Assembly (NCBI GenBank): GCA_945862985.1
Contig: CAMAZF010000006.1
Span: forward strand, 26,476-90,475
Reading direction: 5' to 3'
DNA from: Bordetella parapertussis
GTDB lineage: Bacteria > Pseudomonadota > Gammaproteobacteria > Burkholderiales > Burkholderiaceae_A
Length of the DNA stretch: 64,000 nucleotides
Shown: positions 10,801 to 19,147 of the stretch, piece after piece
How positions within the stretch are numbered: position 1 is the first letter of the stretch
Layout: every line of letters begins with the position of its first letter
Position numbers and translations under genes: made by a program
Notes under the pieces: generated by a model
What the model was told of the DNA's origin: nothing
The model's input: the letters and a program-made list of their open reading frames with translations, nothing else
The model's database searches: none

Positions 10801-13275
10801 GATCTTGAGGCGTTGAGCCTCGCCACCCGAGAGGGTGGGCACAGGCTGTCCAAGCCGCAGGTAGTCCAATCCCACATCCACCAGCGGCTGAAGCCTGCGT
10901 TGAACTTCCGGGTCCGCCTGAAAGAATGAGAGCGCCTGTCTCACGGTGAAGTCCAGGACATCACCGATCGAATAGCCCTCCAGGGTCACCTCAAGCGTCT
11001 CGGGCCGATAGCGCTTGCCTTTACAGTCCTGACAGCTCAGGTAGACATCCGACAAAAACTGCATTTCGACCTGCTCGAATCCACTGCCTGCGCAGGTGGG
11101 GCAACGCCCCGTCCCTGCGTTAAAGCTAAAGGTGCCCGTGGTGTAGCCACGTTGCAGGGAGAGCGGGGCCTCGGCAAATCTTCGACGAATGGCATCGAAG
11201 GCACCGACATACACGGCCGGATTCGAGCGGGTCGTTCTTCCAATGGGGGACTGATCGACGAGAAGGGCATCGGCGATGAGTGCAGCTCCCTCAAGCTGAC
11301 CGAATGGTCCGGGAGGCTCTGTCGCCTTTCCGAGATGCTTACAGAGCGCTGGGTACAGCACATCTTGCACCAAGGTGGATTTTCCAGATCCCGAAACCCC
11401 CGTCACGCAGACGAGGTGTCTCAAGGGAATGCTGATGTCCAGGTGCTTGAGATTGTTCGCATGCACATGGGTGAGCCGCAGTCGGTGTGACTGCAGTACG
11501 CTCGCCCTGGGCTTGGGTGGCTGCGCCTGTGTCTTCTTCTCTCCTCGCAGGTATTGCCCGGTGAGGGTGTCTGCGCGCAGGAGCGCTGCGAAGTCTCCGT
11601 TAAAACAGAGGCGGCCGCCGAGCTCTCCGGGGCCTGGGCCCATGTCCATGATGCGATCTGCAGCCTGCATCACTTCTGGATCGTGCTCCACCACCAGCAG
11701 GCTGTTTCCCGCATCGCGAAGTCGATGCATGACCCCAATCAGCCGTTGAAGGTCTCTGGGATGAAGTCCGATGGACGGCTCGTCCAGCACAAAGAGCGTG
11801 TTGACCAGAGAGGTGCCCAGTGCCGTGGTGAGGTTGATGCGTTGGACCTCGCCCCCCGAGAGGGTTCTGGACTGGCGATCGAGCGTCAGATAGCCCAGGC
11901 CCACCTCTCTGAGAAATCGCAGCCGGGCGCGCATTTCTTTGAACACCAACTGAGCCGCAGCGGTCTGGCTCGCGGAGGCCCTCGACCCAGACCATGAAGC
12001 CTCCACCCGCTCCAACCAGTCCCAGGCCTCGTCAATCGACATCTGCATGACAGCAGGTAGATTGAGCCCGAGCACCTGCCAATCCAGCGCCTCCGGCTTG
12101 AGCCGCGCACCTTTGCAGGACGGGCACTCCGTGTAGGAGCGATATCGGGAGAGCAGCACTCGGACGTGCATTTTGTAGGCCTTACTCTCCAGGTACTCGA
12201 AGAAACGGTTGACGCCATACCACTGCCGCTTCCAGTTGCCCGACCAGTCTTCATCTCCCTCAAAGACCCAGTGGCGATCCTCTGGTGGAAGGTCACGCCA
12301 GGCAATGTCCTCGGCCACCCCTCTTTTTCGAGCGGCCGCCAGCAGCTCCTGCTGACAGTCCTCGTAGGACTTGCTTTGAAAGGGCTTGATGGCTCCCTCG
12401 GAGAGCGAGAGCCGTTCGTTGGGAACCACCAGCCCACGATCAATCCCGATCACCCGTCCAAAGCCGCGGCAGGCCTCACAGGCACCAATGGGAGAGTTGA
12501 ATGAAAACAGCGCTGGTCTGGCCTCCCGAAAGCTCAGCGAGCAAGCTGCGCATTGCAGTGCGCTTGAGAAGCGAAGGCGGCGGTCCTCCGCGGAGGCCTC
12601 CTTCCCCTGCATGAGGATGAGCTCACAGCGCCCCTCACCAAAACGAAGGGCTGTCTCAAAGGCTTCCGCCAAACGGCTTCGCTCGGTGTCAGGATGCACC
12701 GAGACGCGATCGACGATCACCCAAACACGACCGGCCTCTCGGGAGTAGATGCGGGTGAGCCCTTGTGCAGAAAGCCAAGCCTCGAGCTGCTCTTGCTCTA
12801 GCTCTTCAGGAACGTCTCTGGCAAAGACAATCGCCAGGCGTTGTCCTTCGGGCTGAGCAAGGGCCAGTGTCACCATGCCGTCCACATGATCTCGCTGCAC
12901 AGGGGTGTTGCAGCCTGGGCAGATGAGTTCGGCCGCACGAGCAAAGAGCAGCTTGAGATGGTCTGTGAGCTCCGTCATGGTGCCCACGGTTGAACGAGAG
13001 GTGCGAACGGGATTGGTCTGATCGATGGCAATCGCTGGTGGCACCCCTTCGATGGCATCGACCTGAGGCTTGTCCATTCGGTCCAGAAACTGCCGGGCGT
13101 AGGCTGAGAAGGTCTCGATGTACCGACGCTGCCCCTCCGCGTAGATCGTGTCGAAGACCAAAGAACTCTTGCCGGATCCAGACACGCCGGTCACGACAAT
13201 GAGTTCTCCCAACGGGAGGTCGAGGGAGAGGTCTTTCAGATTGTTCTGACGTGCCCCTCGGACGCGAATGGTCAT
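7819..13275 (-). CDS. uvrA: Double-length UvrA excinuclease subunit (tandem fusion)
   Basis: UvrA is the DNA-damage sensing ABC ATPase of nucleotide excision repair. This protein is 1818 aa, about twice the normal ~940 aa, because two complete UvrA units are joined. Four Walker A motifs (GVSGSGKS) occur near residues 30, 630, 980 and 1503, each with the UvrA-type LSGGE signature downstream, and each unit has its own CPxC-type zinc modules (LICPGC and HCPDC; GRCPTC with CQDC; GRCEVC with CDAC). Similar long UvrA proteins are, from memory, known in Burkholderiales, usually alongside a normal uvrA elsewhere. The start overlaps the His-rich gene upstream in an ATGA arrangement. No internal frameshift or stop interrupts the fusion. 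Confidence 0.95.
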   Translation of the reverse strand: MTIRVRGARQNNLKDLSLDLPLGELIVVTGVSGSGKSSLVFDTIYAEGQRRYIETFSAYARQFLDRMDKPQVDAIEGVPPAIAIDQTNPVRTSRSTVGTMTELTDHLKLLFARAAELICPGCNTPVQRDHVDGMVTLALAQPEGQRLAIVFARDVPEELEQEQLEAWLSAQGLTRIYSREAGRVWVIVDRVSVHPDTERSRLAEAFETALRFGEGRCELILMQGKEASAEDRRLRFSSALQCAACSLSFREARPALFSFNSPIGACEACRGFGRVIGIDRGLVVPNERLSLSEGAIKPFQSKSYEDCQQELLAAARKRGVAEDIAWRDLPPEDRHWVFEGDEDWSGNWKRQWYGVNRFFEYLESKAYKMHVRVLLSRYRSYTECPSCKGARLKPEALDWQVLGLNLPAVMQMSIDEAWDWLERVEASWSGSRASASQTAAAQLVFKEMRARLRFLREVGLGYLTLDRQSRTLSGGEVQRINLTTALGTSLVNTLFVLDEPSIGLHPRDLQRLIGVMHRLRDAGNSLLVVEHDPEVMQAADRIMDMGPGPGELGGRLCFNGDFAALLRADTLTGQYLRGEKKTQAQPPKPRASVLQSHRLRLTHVHANNLKHLDISIPLRHLVCVTGVSGSGKSTLVQDVLYPALCKHLGKATEPPGPFGQLEGAALIADALLVDQSPIGRTTRSNPAVYVGAFDAIRRRFAEAPLSLQRGYTTGTFSFNAGTGRCPTCAGSGFEQVEMQFLSDVYLSCQDCKGKRYRPETLEVTLEGYSIGDVLDFTVRQALSFFQADPEVQRRLQPLVDVGLDYLRLGQPVPTLSGGEAQRLKIAGHLAEALERGGKAKKGMMLIFDEPTTGLHFDDIAKLIRALQALVSAGHSLVVIEHNLDLIEAADWILDLGPEAGPSGGQLVAQGQQEDLIACPESHTGQALARMRGLSVQDRVPIVLPRAAPAEAIEIHHAREHNLKDVSLSIPRNQLTVISGVSGSGKSTLAFDILFSEGQRRYLESLNAYARQFVQPASRPDVDAIYGIAPTVAIEQRTSRGGRKSTVGTLTEIHHFLRLLYVKLGQQHCPDCQSPIAPQSPEAITASLMRDYRGQHVGLLAPLVVQRKGLYQDLAKWALSRGHQHLRVDGAFLSTEKFPRLDRYRVHTIELPIGDLVIAPEQEAQLRALVDEAVLQGQGSLTVLAPLQGDASPQARLYSTKRACPVCTTSLPEPEPRMFSYNHALGWCPGCTGTGLFGQALKEGESGEEDQYLERESPEAEATELPCPSCEGARLNPIARAVTIARTGLHEVSNLALDQLPGWLTSTAAGFGPRESAIAEGLIQEIQARVAFLCSVGLGYLNLNRAAPTLSGGEAQRIRLAAQLGSNLQGVCYVLDEPSIGLHPQDNQALLKLLRQLQQKGNTVVVVEHDEETLAIADHLIDMGPGAGKRGGAVVAQGQPSDLMACEASITGRYLREPMVPPSAPLRVPAEEWLEIRSASLHNLKGVTVPIPLRRLTVVTGVSGSGKSTLVRDVLRANLSRAVDQQRSRAGRARQVQWSGCESIQHWESIDRVLEVDQTPIGKTPRSTPATYTGLWDDIRKLYADGEDARRRGWAANRFSFNTGQGRCEVCEGQGWQTIEMSFLPNVRVVCDACGGSRFNAETRLARWRGHAISDVLSMSVDEALEAFDGVSKIKRPLQLMQDLGLGYLSLGQPSPTLSGGESQRIKLVAELAKTRQTGHTLYVLDEPTVGLHLSDVERLIHALHQLVELGHSVVVIEHQLDLWAQADWLVDLGPAGGAAGGQVVASGPPRTVAKQPTPTGRCLDDFFKRASSRDPQPS

Positions 13276-13622
13276 GAGTGGTGGTGGTCGTGACCGTGGT
13301 CATGGCCACAGCCCGGTCCATGGACATGGCCGTGGTCGTGGTCGTGGTCGTGATGATGGTGGTGTTGAGCCAGCAAGGGTGTCACGCGCTCTTGCAGGTT
13401 TTCTGCGGTGTCGGGGGAAAACTGATCCATCGATGCGATGGGCTTGAATCCCATGGATTTGAGCTGCTGAGCGAGCTGATCGGAGGTCTCGTCTCCCCGG
13501 GGAAACTTGACGAAGTTGCTGCCGAGTTCACAGGCCACGCCCGCCTGGGCGAGAAAGCGCACGAGGCGCAGGAGGGCGAGGGGCTCTGAGGTGGTGATGA
13601 TGTGGAGCTTGGTGGGAGTCAT
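13272..13622 (-). CDS. Small protein with His/Asp-rich metal-binding tail
   Basis: 116 aa protein not assigned to a named family. The first ~85 residues form a plain alpha/beta-looking domain (KLHIITTSEPLALLRLVRFL...). The last ~30 are almost entirely His, Asp and Gly with one Cys, a pattern seen in Ni, Zn or Cu storage and chaperone proteins; that function is inferred from composition only. It overlaps the quinone oxidoreductase by 4 nt upstream and uvrA by 4 nt downstream (both ATGA), so three genes are translated as one unit. The neighbouring UvrA is a zinc protein, which makes a metal-supply role worth considering but does not prove it. Alternative: a small regulator with a repeat-expanded tail. 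Confidence 0.7.
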   Translation of the reverse strand: MTPTKLHIITTSEPLALLRLVRFLAQAGVACELGSNFVKFPRGDETSDQLAQQLKSMGFKPIASMDQFSPDTAENLQERVTPLLAQHHHHHDHDHDHGHVHGPGCGHDHGHDHHHS

Positions 13623-14605
13623 GGCTGGACTTTCAGGACGATTTTTCCGACATGTTGAGATGATTCCATGAGCGCATGCGCGGCCTGAACCTCAGAGAGA
13701 TCGAACTCCGCATGCACCAGGGGGAGAATCCGCCCTGCGCTGATCTCGGGCCAGATGGCTTGCTGAAGACTCTGCGCAATGCGGGCTTTCTCCTCGATGC
13801 TACGAGGGCGCAGGGTGGAGCCGGTATACGTGAGCCGCTTACGCATGAGGAGGTCCCAGTTCATCTCCACTTTCGCACCAGACAAGAAAGCAATTTGAAC
13901 CAGACGTCCCTCGAGCGCGAGGCATTTGAGATTCTTATAGATGTAGTCACCGCCCACCATGTCGAGAATCAGGTTCACGCCTTGGTCGTTCATCTCGGTG
14001 CGGATGACATCGACAAAATCTTCCTCTTTGTATTGGATGCAGCGATCTGCCCCCAAGGCCATACAGGCTTGCGCCTTATCCGCAGAGCCAACCGTGGTGA
14101 AGATTCGTGAGGCCCCCGCCCACTTGGCGAATTGAATGGCGGTGGTTCCGATCCCGCTGGATCCCCCATGGATCAGGACCGACTGGCCAGGCATCAACTG
14201 GCCGCGTTCGATCAGGTTGGCCCATACGGTCATCATGGTTTCGGGTAGGCAGGCGGCCTCCCGCAGGCTCAAGCCTTGAGGCAGCGGCATGCAGTGGCTT
14301 GCGGGCACCAACACCTCGTCGGCGTATCCACCTCCCGGGGTCAGACTGCAGACGGATTGCCCTATGAGGGACGGGTCCACGCCTGCGCCTACGGCAGAGA
14401 CCACCCCGCTGACTTCCAGGCCAAGGTATGGGCTGGCATCGGGCGGTGGCGGATACAGCCCTTTGCGTTGAAGGACATCTGGCCGGTTCACTCCGGCGTA
14501 GGCCACCCGAATACGGGCCTCTCCTGGACCTGGGGCTGGCACTTCGGCTTCAATGAGGTGGAGGCACTCGGGCCCGCCGCCAGGATGGTGGTCGATGCGT
14601 CGCAT
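13619..14605 (-). CDS. NAD(P)H:quinone oxidoreductase, zeta-crystallin/PIG3 type
   Basis: Medium-chain dehydrogenase/reductase of 328 aa that uses NAD(P)H to reduce quinones or other enones; cytosolic. The GroES-like N-terminal half has the family signature YAGVNRPDVLQRKGLYPPP. The Rossmann domain starts near residue 140 with VLIHGGSSGIGTTAIQFAKW. No structural or catalytic zinc Cys cluster is evident, as expected for zeta-crystallin/PIG3 enzymes. The length is normal. It overlaps the following His-rich gene by 4 nt, and glnS ends 6 nt upstream, so glnS, this gene, the His-rich gene and uvrA may form one leftward operon. The physiological substrate cannot be read from the sequence. Confidence 0.9.
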   Translation of the reverse strand: MRRIDHHPGGGPECLHLIEAEVPAPGPGEARIRVAYAGVNRPDVLQRKGLYPPPPDASPYLGLEVSGVVSAVGAGVDPSLIGQSVCSLTPGGGYADEVLVPASHCMPLPQGLSLREAACLPETMMTVWANLIERGQLMPGQSVLIHGGSSGIGTTAIQFAKWAGASRIFTTVGSADKAQACMALGADRCIQYKEEDFVDVIRTEMNDQGVNLILDMVGGDYIYKNLKCLALEGRLVQIAFLSGAKVEMNWDLLMRKRLTYTGSTLRPRSIEEKARIAQSLQQAIWPEISAGRILPLVHAEFDLSEVQAAHALMESSQHVGKIVLKVQP

Positions 14606-14610
14606 ATGGG

Positions 14611-16317
14611 CTACTTTCCCCAGGAGTCTTTGAGGGTCACGGTTCGGTTGAAGACCAGTCGGCCGGGCTTGCTGTCCATGCTGTCTGGAACAAAGTAGCC
14701 GTGGCGTTCGAACTGGAGCGCTTGCCCGGGAGCGGGATTCGCGAGACTGGGTTCTAGCATGGCCTGAATGGTGGTGAGGCTGTTTGGGTTCAGGTCGTCC
14801 ATGAAGTGCCGCTCGAGGTCGGGAGGGTCCCCCTCGCGTCGGGCACCGGGCGTGGGGCTGGAGAACAGCCGATCAAAGAGCCGAACCTCTGCCGGGACCG
14901 CGTGGCTTGCACTGACCCAGTGGATGACGCCCTTGACCTTATAGGCGTCCGCGCCCGGGGTTCCGCTTTTGGAGTCTTCAAAAATGCGGACATGCACCGC
15001 GTCCACCTGACCCTGAGCGTCATGGCTGTGGCTCACATACTCGGCTACAAACCCATACTTCAGTCGCACGCGCCCGCCCGGGCTGAGCCTGAAAAACCCC
15101 TTGCTCGGGACTTCCATGAAGTCCTCTCGCTCGATGAAGAGCTCCCGCGTCAGGGGCATGTCTCGGCCCCCCCACTCGGGGTGTTGAGGGTGGTGGGGGG
15201 CCGTGCAGGCGTGTGATTGAGATTCTTCTAGATTGTCGATGACGAGTCTGAGGGGATCGAGCACCGCGACCCGACGCGGAGCCACCTCATTGAGGTGGTC
15301 ACGAATGGCCTGCTCAAACACGCTGTAATCAATCCACGCATCTGACTTCGATGCGCCGGTGCTGTCGACAAACTTTCTAAAGGCTTCGGGCGGGTATCCC
15401 CTCCGTCGGGCAGCCACGAGGGTGGGCATACGAGGATCGTCCCAGCCGCTGACGACCTTGGATTCAATCAGTTCAATGAGCTTTCGCTTCGAGAGCACCA
15501 CATAGGTGAGATTGAGTCGTGCAAACTCATACTGGTGGGGTCTGGTGGGGCCTGCCAGATGACCAGTCTCCCGCACTCGATCCACCAGCCAGTCATAGAG
15601 GGGACGATGGTCCTCAAACTCGAGGGTGCAGATGGAATGGCTAATCCCCTCAATCGCATCCGAGAGCGGGTGGGCGTAGTCATACAGCGGATAGATGCAC
15701 CAGGCATTTCCAGCTCGATGGTGCTCGGTGTGTCGTATGCGATAGAACACGGGGTCTCGGAGGTTCATGTTGGGCGAGGCCATGTTGATCTTGCCTCGCA
15801 GCACATGACTGCCGTCGGGGAACTCCCCAGCGCGCATCCGCCGGAATAGGTCCAGATTTTCCTCGATGCTTCGCTCACGGAAGGGCGAGTTCTCGCCTGG
15901 CTGTGTGAGCGTTCCTCGCCGGGCCCGCATCTCGTCCGCAGGAAGAGAGTCGACATAGGCGTGGCCAGCCAACACAAGCGCCTCGGCGAACTGATAGAGC
16001 TGCTCAAAGTAATCGCTGGCGAAGTAATGGTGATCACCCCAGTCAAACCCCAGCCAGCGCACCATCTCCTCAATGGCATCCGCGTATTCCTGCTCCTCTT
16101 TCGCGGGATTGGTGTCGTCGAGGCGGAGATGGCACTGGCCAGAAAATCTTTGGGCCAGCCCGAAATTCAGGCAAATCGACTTGGCATGGCCAAAGTGCAG
16201 ATAGCCATTGGGTTCAGGTGGAAACCGGGTCACCACCTGTGAGACGCGCCCAGCAGAGAGGTCGGACTCAATGATCTGGCGCAGGAAATGGGTCACTTCA
16301 ATCGGGGTGTCAGACAT
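14611..16317 (-). CDS. glnS: Glutaminyl-tRNA synthetase
   Basis: Charges tRNA-Gln directly with glutamine (class I synthetase). 568 aa. It starts MSDTPIEVTHFLRQIIESDL and carries the class I signature PPEPNGYLHFGHAK near residue 33, the GlnS/GltX-type DDTNPAKE segment, and the KMSKS equivalent VLSKRKL near residue 275. The C-terminal anticodon-binding beta-barrels include VRLKYGFVAEYVSH. In-frame sequence continues upstream to 16620 but that part overlaps polA on the other strand and is not GlnS-like, so the ATG at 16317 is the likely start. It is divergent from polA with a 39-bp gap. Confidence 0.96.
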   Translation of the reverse strand: MSDTPIEVTHFLRQIIESDLSAGRVSQVVTRFPPEPNGYLHFGHAKSICLNFGLAQRFSGQCHLRLDDTNPAKEEQEYADAIEEMVRWLGFDWGDHHYFASDYFEQLYQFAEALVLAGHAYVDSLPADEMRARRGTLTQPGENSPFRERSIEENLDLFRRMRAGEFPDGSHVLRGKINMASPNMNLRDPVFYRIRHTEHHRAGNAWCIYPLYDYAHPLSDAIEGISHSICTLEFEDHRPLYDWLVDRVRETGHLAGPTRPHQYEFARLNLTYVVLSKRKLIELIESKVVSGWDDPRMPTLVAARRRGYPPEAFRKFVDSTGASKSDAWIDYSVFEQAIRDHLNEVAPRRVAVLDPLRLVIDNLEESQSHACTAPHHPQHPEWGGRDMPLTRELFIEREDFMEVPSKGFFRLSPGGRVRLKYGFVAEYVSHSHDAQGQVDAVHVRIFEDSKSGTPGADAYKVKGVIHWVSASHAVPAEVRLFDRLFSSPTPGARREGDPPDLERHFMDDLNPNSLTTIQAMLEPSLANPAPGQALQFERHGYFVPDSMDSKPGRLVFNRTVTLKDSWGK

Positions 16318-16356
16318 GTCCCGTAGTGTACTGAAGCTCTGCCGCATAATCCCTTT

Positions 16357-19116
16357 ATGCCTGCCGACCGCCTCCTCTTGATTGACGCCTCCAGCTTTGT
16401 CTACCGAGCCTTTCACGGGCTGCCCGACCTGCGCAGCAAGGCGGGGCTTCCCACCGGTGCCGTGACCGGCATGGTCAATATGCTCCGTAGGGTTCGCGAG
16501 GAGTTTCCGGCTCGCTATGCCGCCTGCGTCTTCGATCCACCCGGTAAGACGTTTCGGGACGATATTTTCCCCGACTACAAGGCGAACCGATCGGCCATGC
16601 CCGATGACCTTCGTACCCAAATGCCCTACATCCTGGAAGTCGTTCGAGCCCTAGGCTGGCCGTTGGTGGTGGTGGAGGGACTGGAAGCTGATGACGTGAT
16701 CGGGACGTTGGCCACACAGGCCACTGAGATGGGGTTGGACACCCTCATCGCGACAGGGGACAAGGACCTGGCTCAACTGGTGTCGGATCAGGTCACTCTG
16801 GTAGACACCATGACGCGAGACGGTGGCCCCCCGAAGCGCATGGATCGCGCAGGGGTGTTGGAGAAGTTCGGCGTGGCCCCAGAGCGGATCGTGGACTACC
16901 TCTCCCTGGTCGGAGACAGCGTGGACAATGTTCCGGGGGTGGAGAAGGTCGGACCCAAGACGGCCGCCAAGTGGATTGCCGAGTACGGATCCTTGGAGGC
17001 TGTCATGGCCTCGGCCCGGGAGATCAAGGGCGTGGTGGGGGAAAACCTTCGCAAGGCTCTCGACTGGCTGCCGACCGCCAGAGTGCTTGTGACGGTGAAG
17101 TGTGATGCGGACCTTCGAGGGACAGTGCCAAGCCTGGGCGCTTTGGTGCCCTCAGCGCCCTCGGCTGAAGCCCTTCGGAGCTTGCGCGAACAGCTTGATC
17201 TTGGTCGAAGCCTACGTGGACTGATCGATGAGTCGCAGATGATGGCCAGTCCGGTTGCTGCGCCCGATTCAGGCGGCGTGCAGGCGAGCCTTGAGAGGCC
17301 ACCGGCACTGGAGGGACGATACGAGACCATTCTCACTGAGGACGCATTTGCGGCCCTGCTCAAAAGCCTCTGGGAGGCTGACCTGGTGGCCTTCGATACG
17401 GAGACGACGTCGATCGACCCTCGTCAGGCTGACTTGGTCGGTTTGTCCTTCGCCTGGGAGGTGGGTCATGCGGTGTATTTGCCCATCGGGCATCGCTATG
17501 CGGGGGCCCCCGATCAACTTCCCCTCACGGGCGTGCTCGATCGGCTCCGACCCTGGCTAGAGGATTCGAGCCGGCTCAAGCTGGGCCAGAACCTCAAGTA
17601 CGACGCTCACGTCTTGCTGAAAGCCGGCATTCGATTGGCCGGGATTGCCCATGACACGCTGCTGCAGTCCTACGTGCTGGAGGCACATCGATCGCATGAT
17701 CTGGCATCTCTGGCCGATCGTCACCTCGGCAGGTCGGGCCTTTCATATGACGCCGTGACCGGAAAAGGGGCGTCGCGCATCGGCTTTGAGCAGGTGGCCG
17801 TGGATGTGGCGACTCAGTATTCGGGAGAAGACTCAGACTTCACGCTCCATCTGCACCAGACCCTTTGGCCTCAAATCCAGGCCCAGTCGAGTCTGCGCAA
17901 GGTTTATGAGGAGATCGAGCTGCCCAGCCTACGGGTGCTTTGGGCCATGGAGGAGGCAGGCATTCTGGTGGATACCCAGCTGCTCGATCAACAGAGCCAA
18001 GAGCTTGCGGTCTCTATCCGGGGGCTCGAAGAACAGGCCCATGCCCTGGCGGGCGAGGCCTTCAATCTGGGGTCCCCAAAACAGCTGGGTGAGATTCTCT
18101 TCGGAAAGCTCGGTTACAAGCCGATCAAGAAGACAGCCAAAGGAGCTGCAAGCACCGATGAGGATGTGCTGGAGCAGCTCGCTCAGGACTATCCCCTTCC
18201 CAAGGCTCTGCTGTCTTGGCGTGGGCTCTCAAAGCTCAAAAGCACCTATACCGACAAGCTGCCTCGCATGGTGGACGCCGCAACCGGGCGGGTCCACACC
18301 ACCTTCTCACAGGCGGTCGCCGTGACGGGTCGGTTGGCCTCCAGTGAGCCCAATCTCCAGAACATCCCGATCCGGACCGCAGAGGGTCGGCGGATTCGCC
18401 AGGCCTTTATTGCGCCCCCGGGGCACGTGCTGCTCTCGGCGGACTACTCACAGATTGAGCTGCGGATCATGGCGCACCTCTCTGAGGATCGCGGACTCGT
18501 CACCGCCTTTGAGACTGGTCAGGATGTGCACCGAGCGACTGCATCGGAGATCTTCGGAGTGGATCTTGGAGAGGTGACAGACGATCAACGGCGCTATGCC
18601 AAGGTGATTAATTTCGGGCTGATCTACGGCATGAGTGCTTTTGGGCTTGCGCAGAATCTCGATATCCCCCGTGATGCTGCCAAACTCTATATCGACCGTT
18701 ACTTCGATCGCTATCCTGGTGTCGCCCGCTACATGGAGCAGACCAAGGCTCTGGCCAAGGCACAAGGCTTTGTGGAGACGGTTTTCGGGCGCCGGCTCTG
18801 GCTTGATGAAATCCGATCCCCGAATGGCCCGAGGCGGGCTGCAGCAGAGCGTGCGGCGATTAACGCCCCTATGCAAGGCACCGCGGCCGACCTGATCAAG
18901 CTCGCCATGGTGCAGGTTTATGATCAATTGAATCGCGGTGGATTTCGAAGCCGCTTGTTGCTTCAAGTGCATGATGAATTGATTCTTGAGGTCCCAGAGG
19001 ATGAACTCGAGTCGGTCAAGGCATGGGTCCCTCGCGTGATGGAGCAGGTGGCTCAGCTTCGAGTTCCGCTGCTGGTCTCCGTAGGGACCGGGTTGAACTG
19101 GGACGACGCCCATTAG
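16357..19116 (+). CDS. polA: DNA polymerase I
   Basis: 919 aa, close to the 928 aa E. coli enzyme; fills repair gaps and removes Okazaki RNA primers. The domain order is complete: 5'-3' exonuclease (residues 1-300, starting LLIDASSFVYRAFHG), 3'-5' proofreading exonuclease with the Exo I motif FDTETTS near residue 346, and a family A polymerase with motif A DYSQIELRIMAHL near 697, the O-helix RRYAKVINFGLIYG near 744 and motif C VHDELILEVP near 870. The proofreading Asp/Glu pair is present, so this is a fully active Pol I type rather than the exonuclease-dead form found in some taxa. Starts 39 bp from divergent glnS. Confidence 0.98.
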   Translation: MPADRLLLIDASSFVYRAFHGLPDLRSKAGLPTGAVTGMVNMLRRVREEFPARYAACVFDPPGKTFRDDIFPDYKANRSAMPDDLRTQMPYILEVVRALGWPLVVVEGLEADDVIGTLATQATEMGLDTLIATGDKDLAQLVSDQVTLVDTMTRDGGPPKRMDRAGVLEKFGVAPERIVDYLSLVGDSVDNVPGVEKVGPKTAAKWIAEYGSLEAVMASAREIKGVVGENLRKALDWLPTARVLVTVKCDADLRGTVPSLGALVPSAPSAEALRSLREQLDLGRSLRGLIDESQMMASPVAAPDSGGVQASLERPPALEGRYETILTEDAFAALLKSLWEADLVAFDTETTSIDPRQADLVGLSFAWEVGHAVYLPIGHRYAGAPDQLPLTGVLDRLRPWLEDSSRLKLGQNLKYDAHVLLKAGIRLAGIAHDTLLQSYVLEAHRSHDLASLADRHLGRSGLSYDAVTGKGASRIGFEQVAVDVATQYSGEDSDFTLHLHQTLWPQIQAQSSLRKVYEEIELPSLRVLWAMEEAGILVDTQLLDQQSQELAVSIRGLEEQAHALAGEAFNLGSPKQLGEILFGKLGYKPIKKTAKGAASTDEDVLEQLAQDYPLPKALLSWRGLSKLKSTYTDKLPRMVDAATGRVHTTFSQAVAVTGRLASSEPNLQNIPIRTAEGRRIRQAFIAPPGHVLLSADYSQIELRIMAHLSEDRGLVTAFETGQDVHRATASEIFGVDLGEVTDDQRRYAKVINFGLIYGMSAFGLAQNLDIPRDAAKLYIDRYFDRYPGVARYMEQTKALAKAQGFVETVFGRRLWLDEIRSPNGPRRAAAERAAINAPMQGTAADLIKLAMVQVYDQLNRGGFRSRLLLQVHDELILEVPEDELESVKAWVPRVMEQVAQLRVPLLVSVGTGLNWDDAH

Positions 19117-19147
19117 TCGTAGTTTTTTCTAGACAGGAGCTTAGACC

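Noticed and set aside
13278..13589. Val/Met-rich protein on the + strand opposite the His-rich gene
   Set aside because: It is the mirror of the His/Asp codon repeat; the minus-strand frame has overlapping starts and stops with both neighbours.
14611..16620. Longer GlnS reading from 16620
   Set aside because: The extra 101 residues overlap polA on the other strand and do not resemble GlnS; the ATG at 16317 gives a normal N-terminus.
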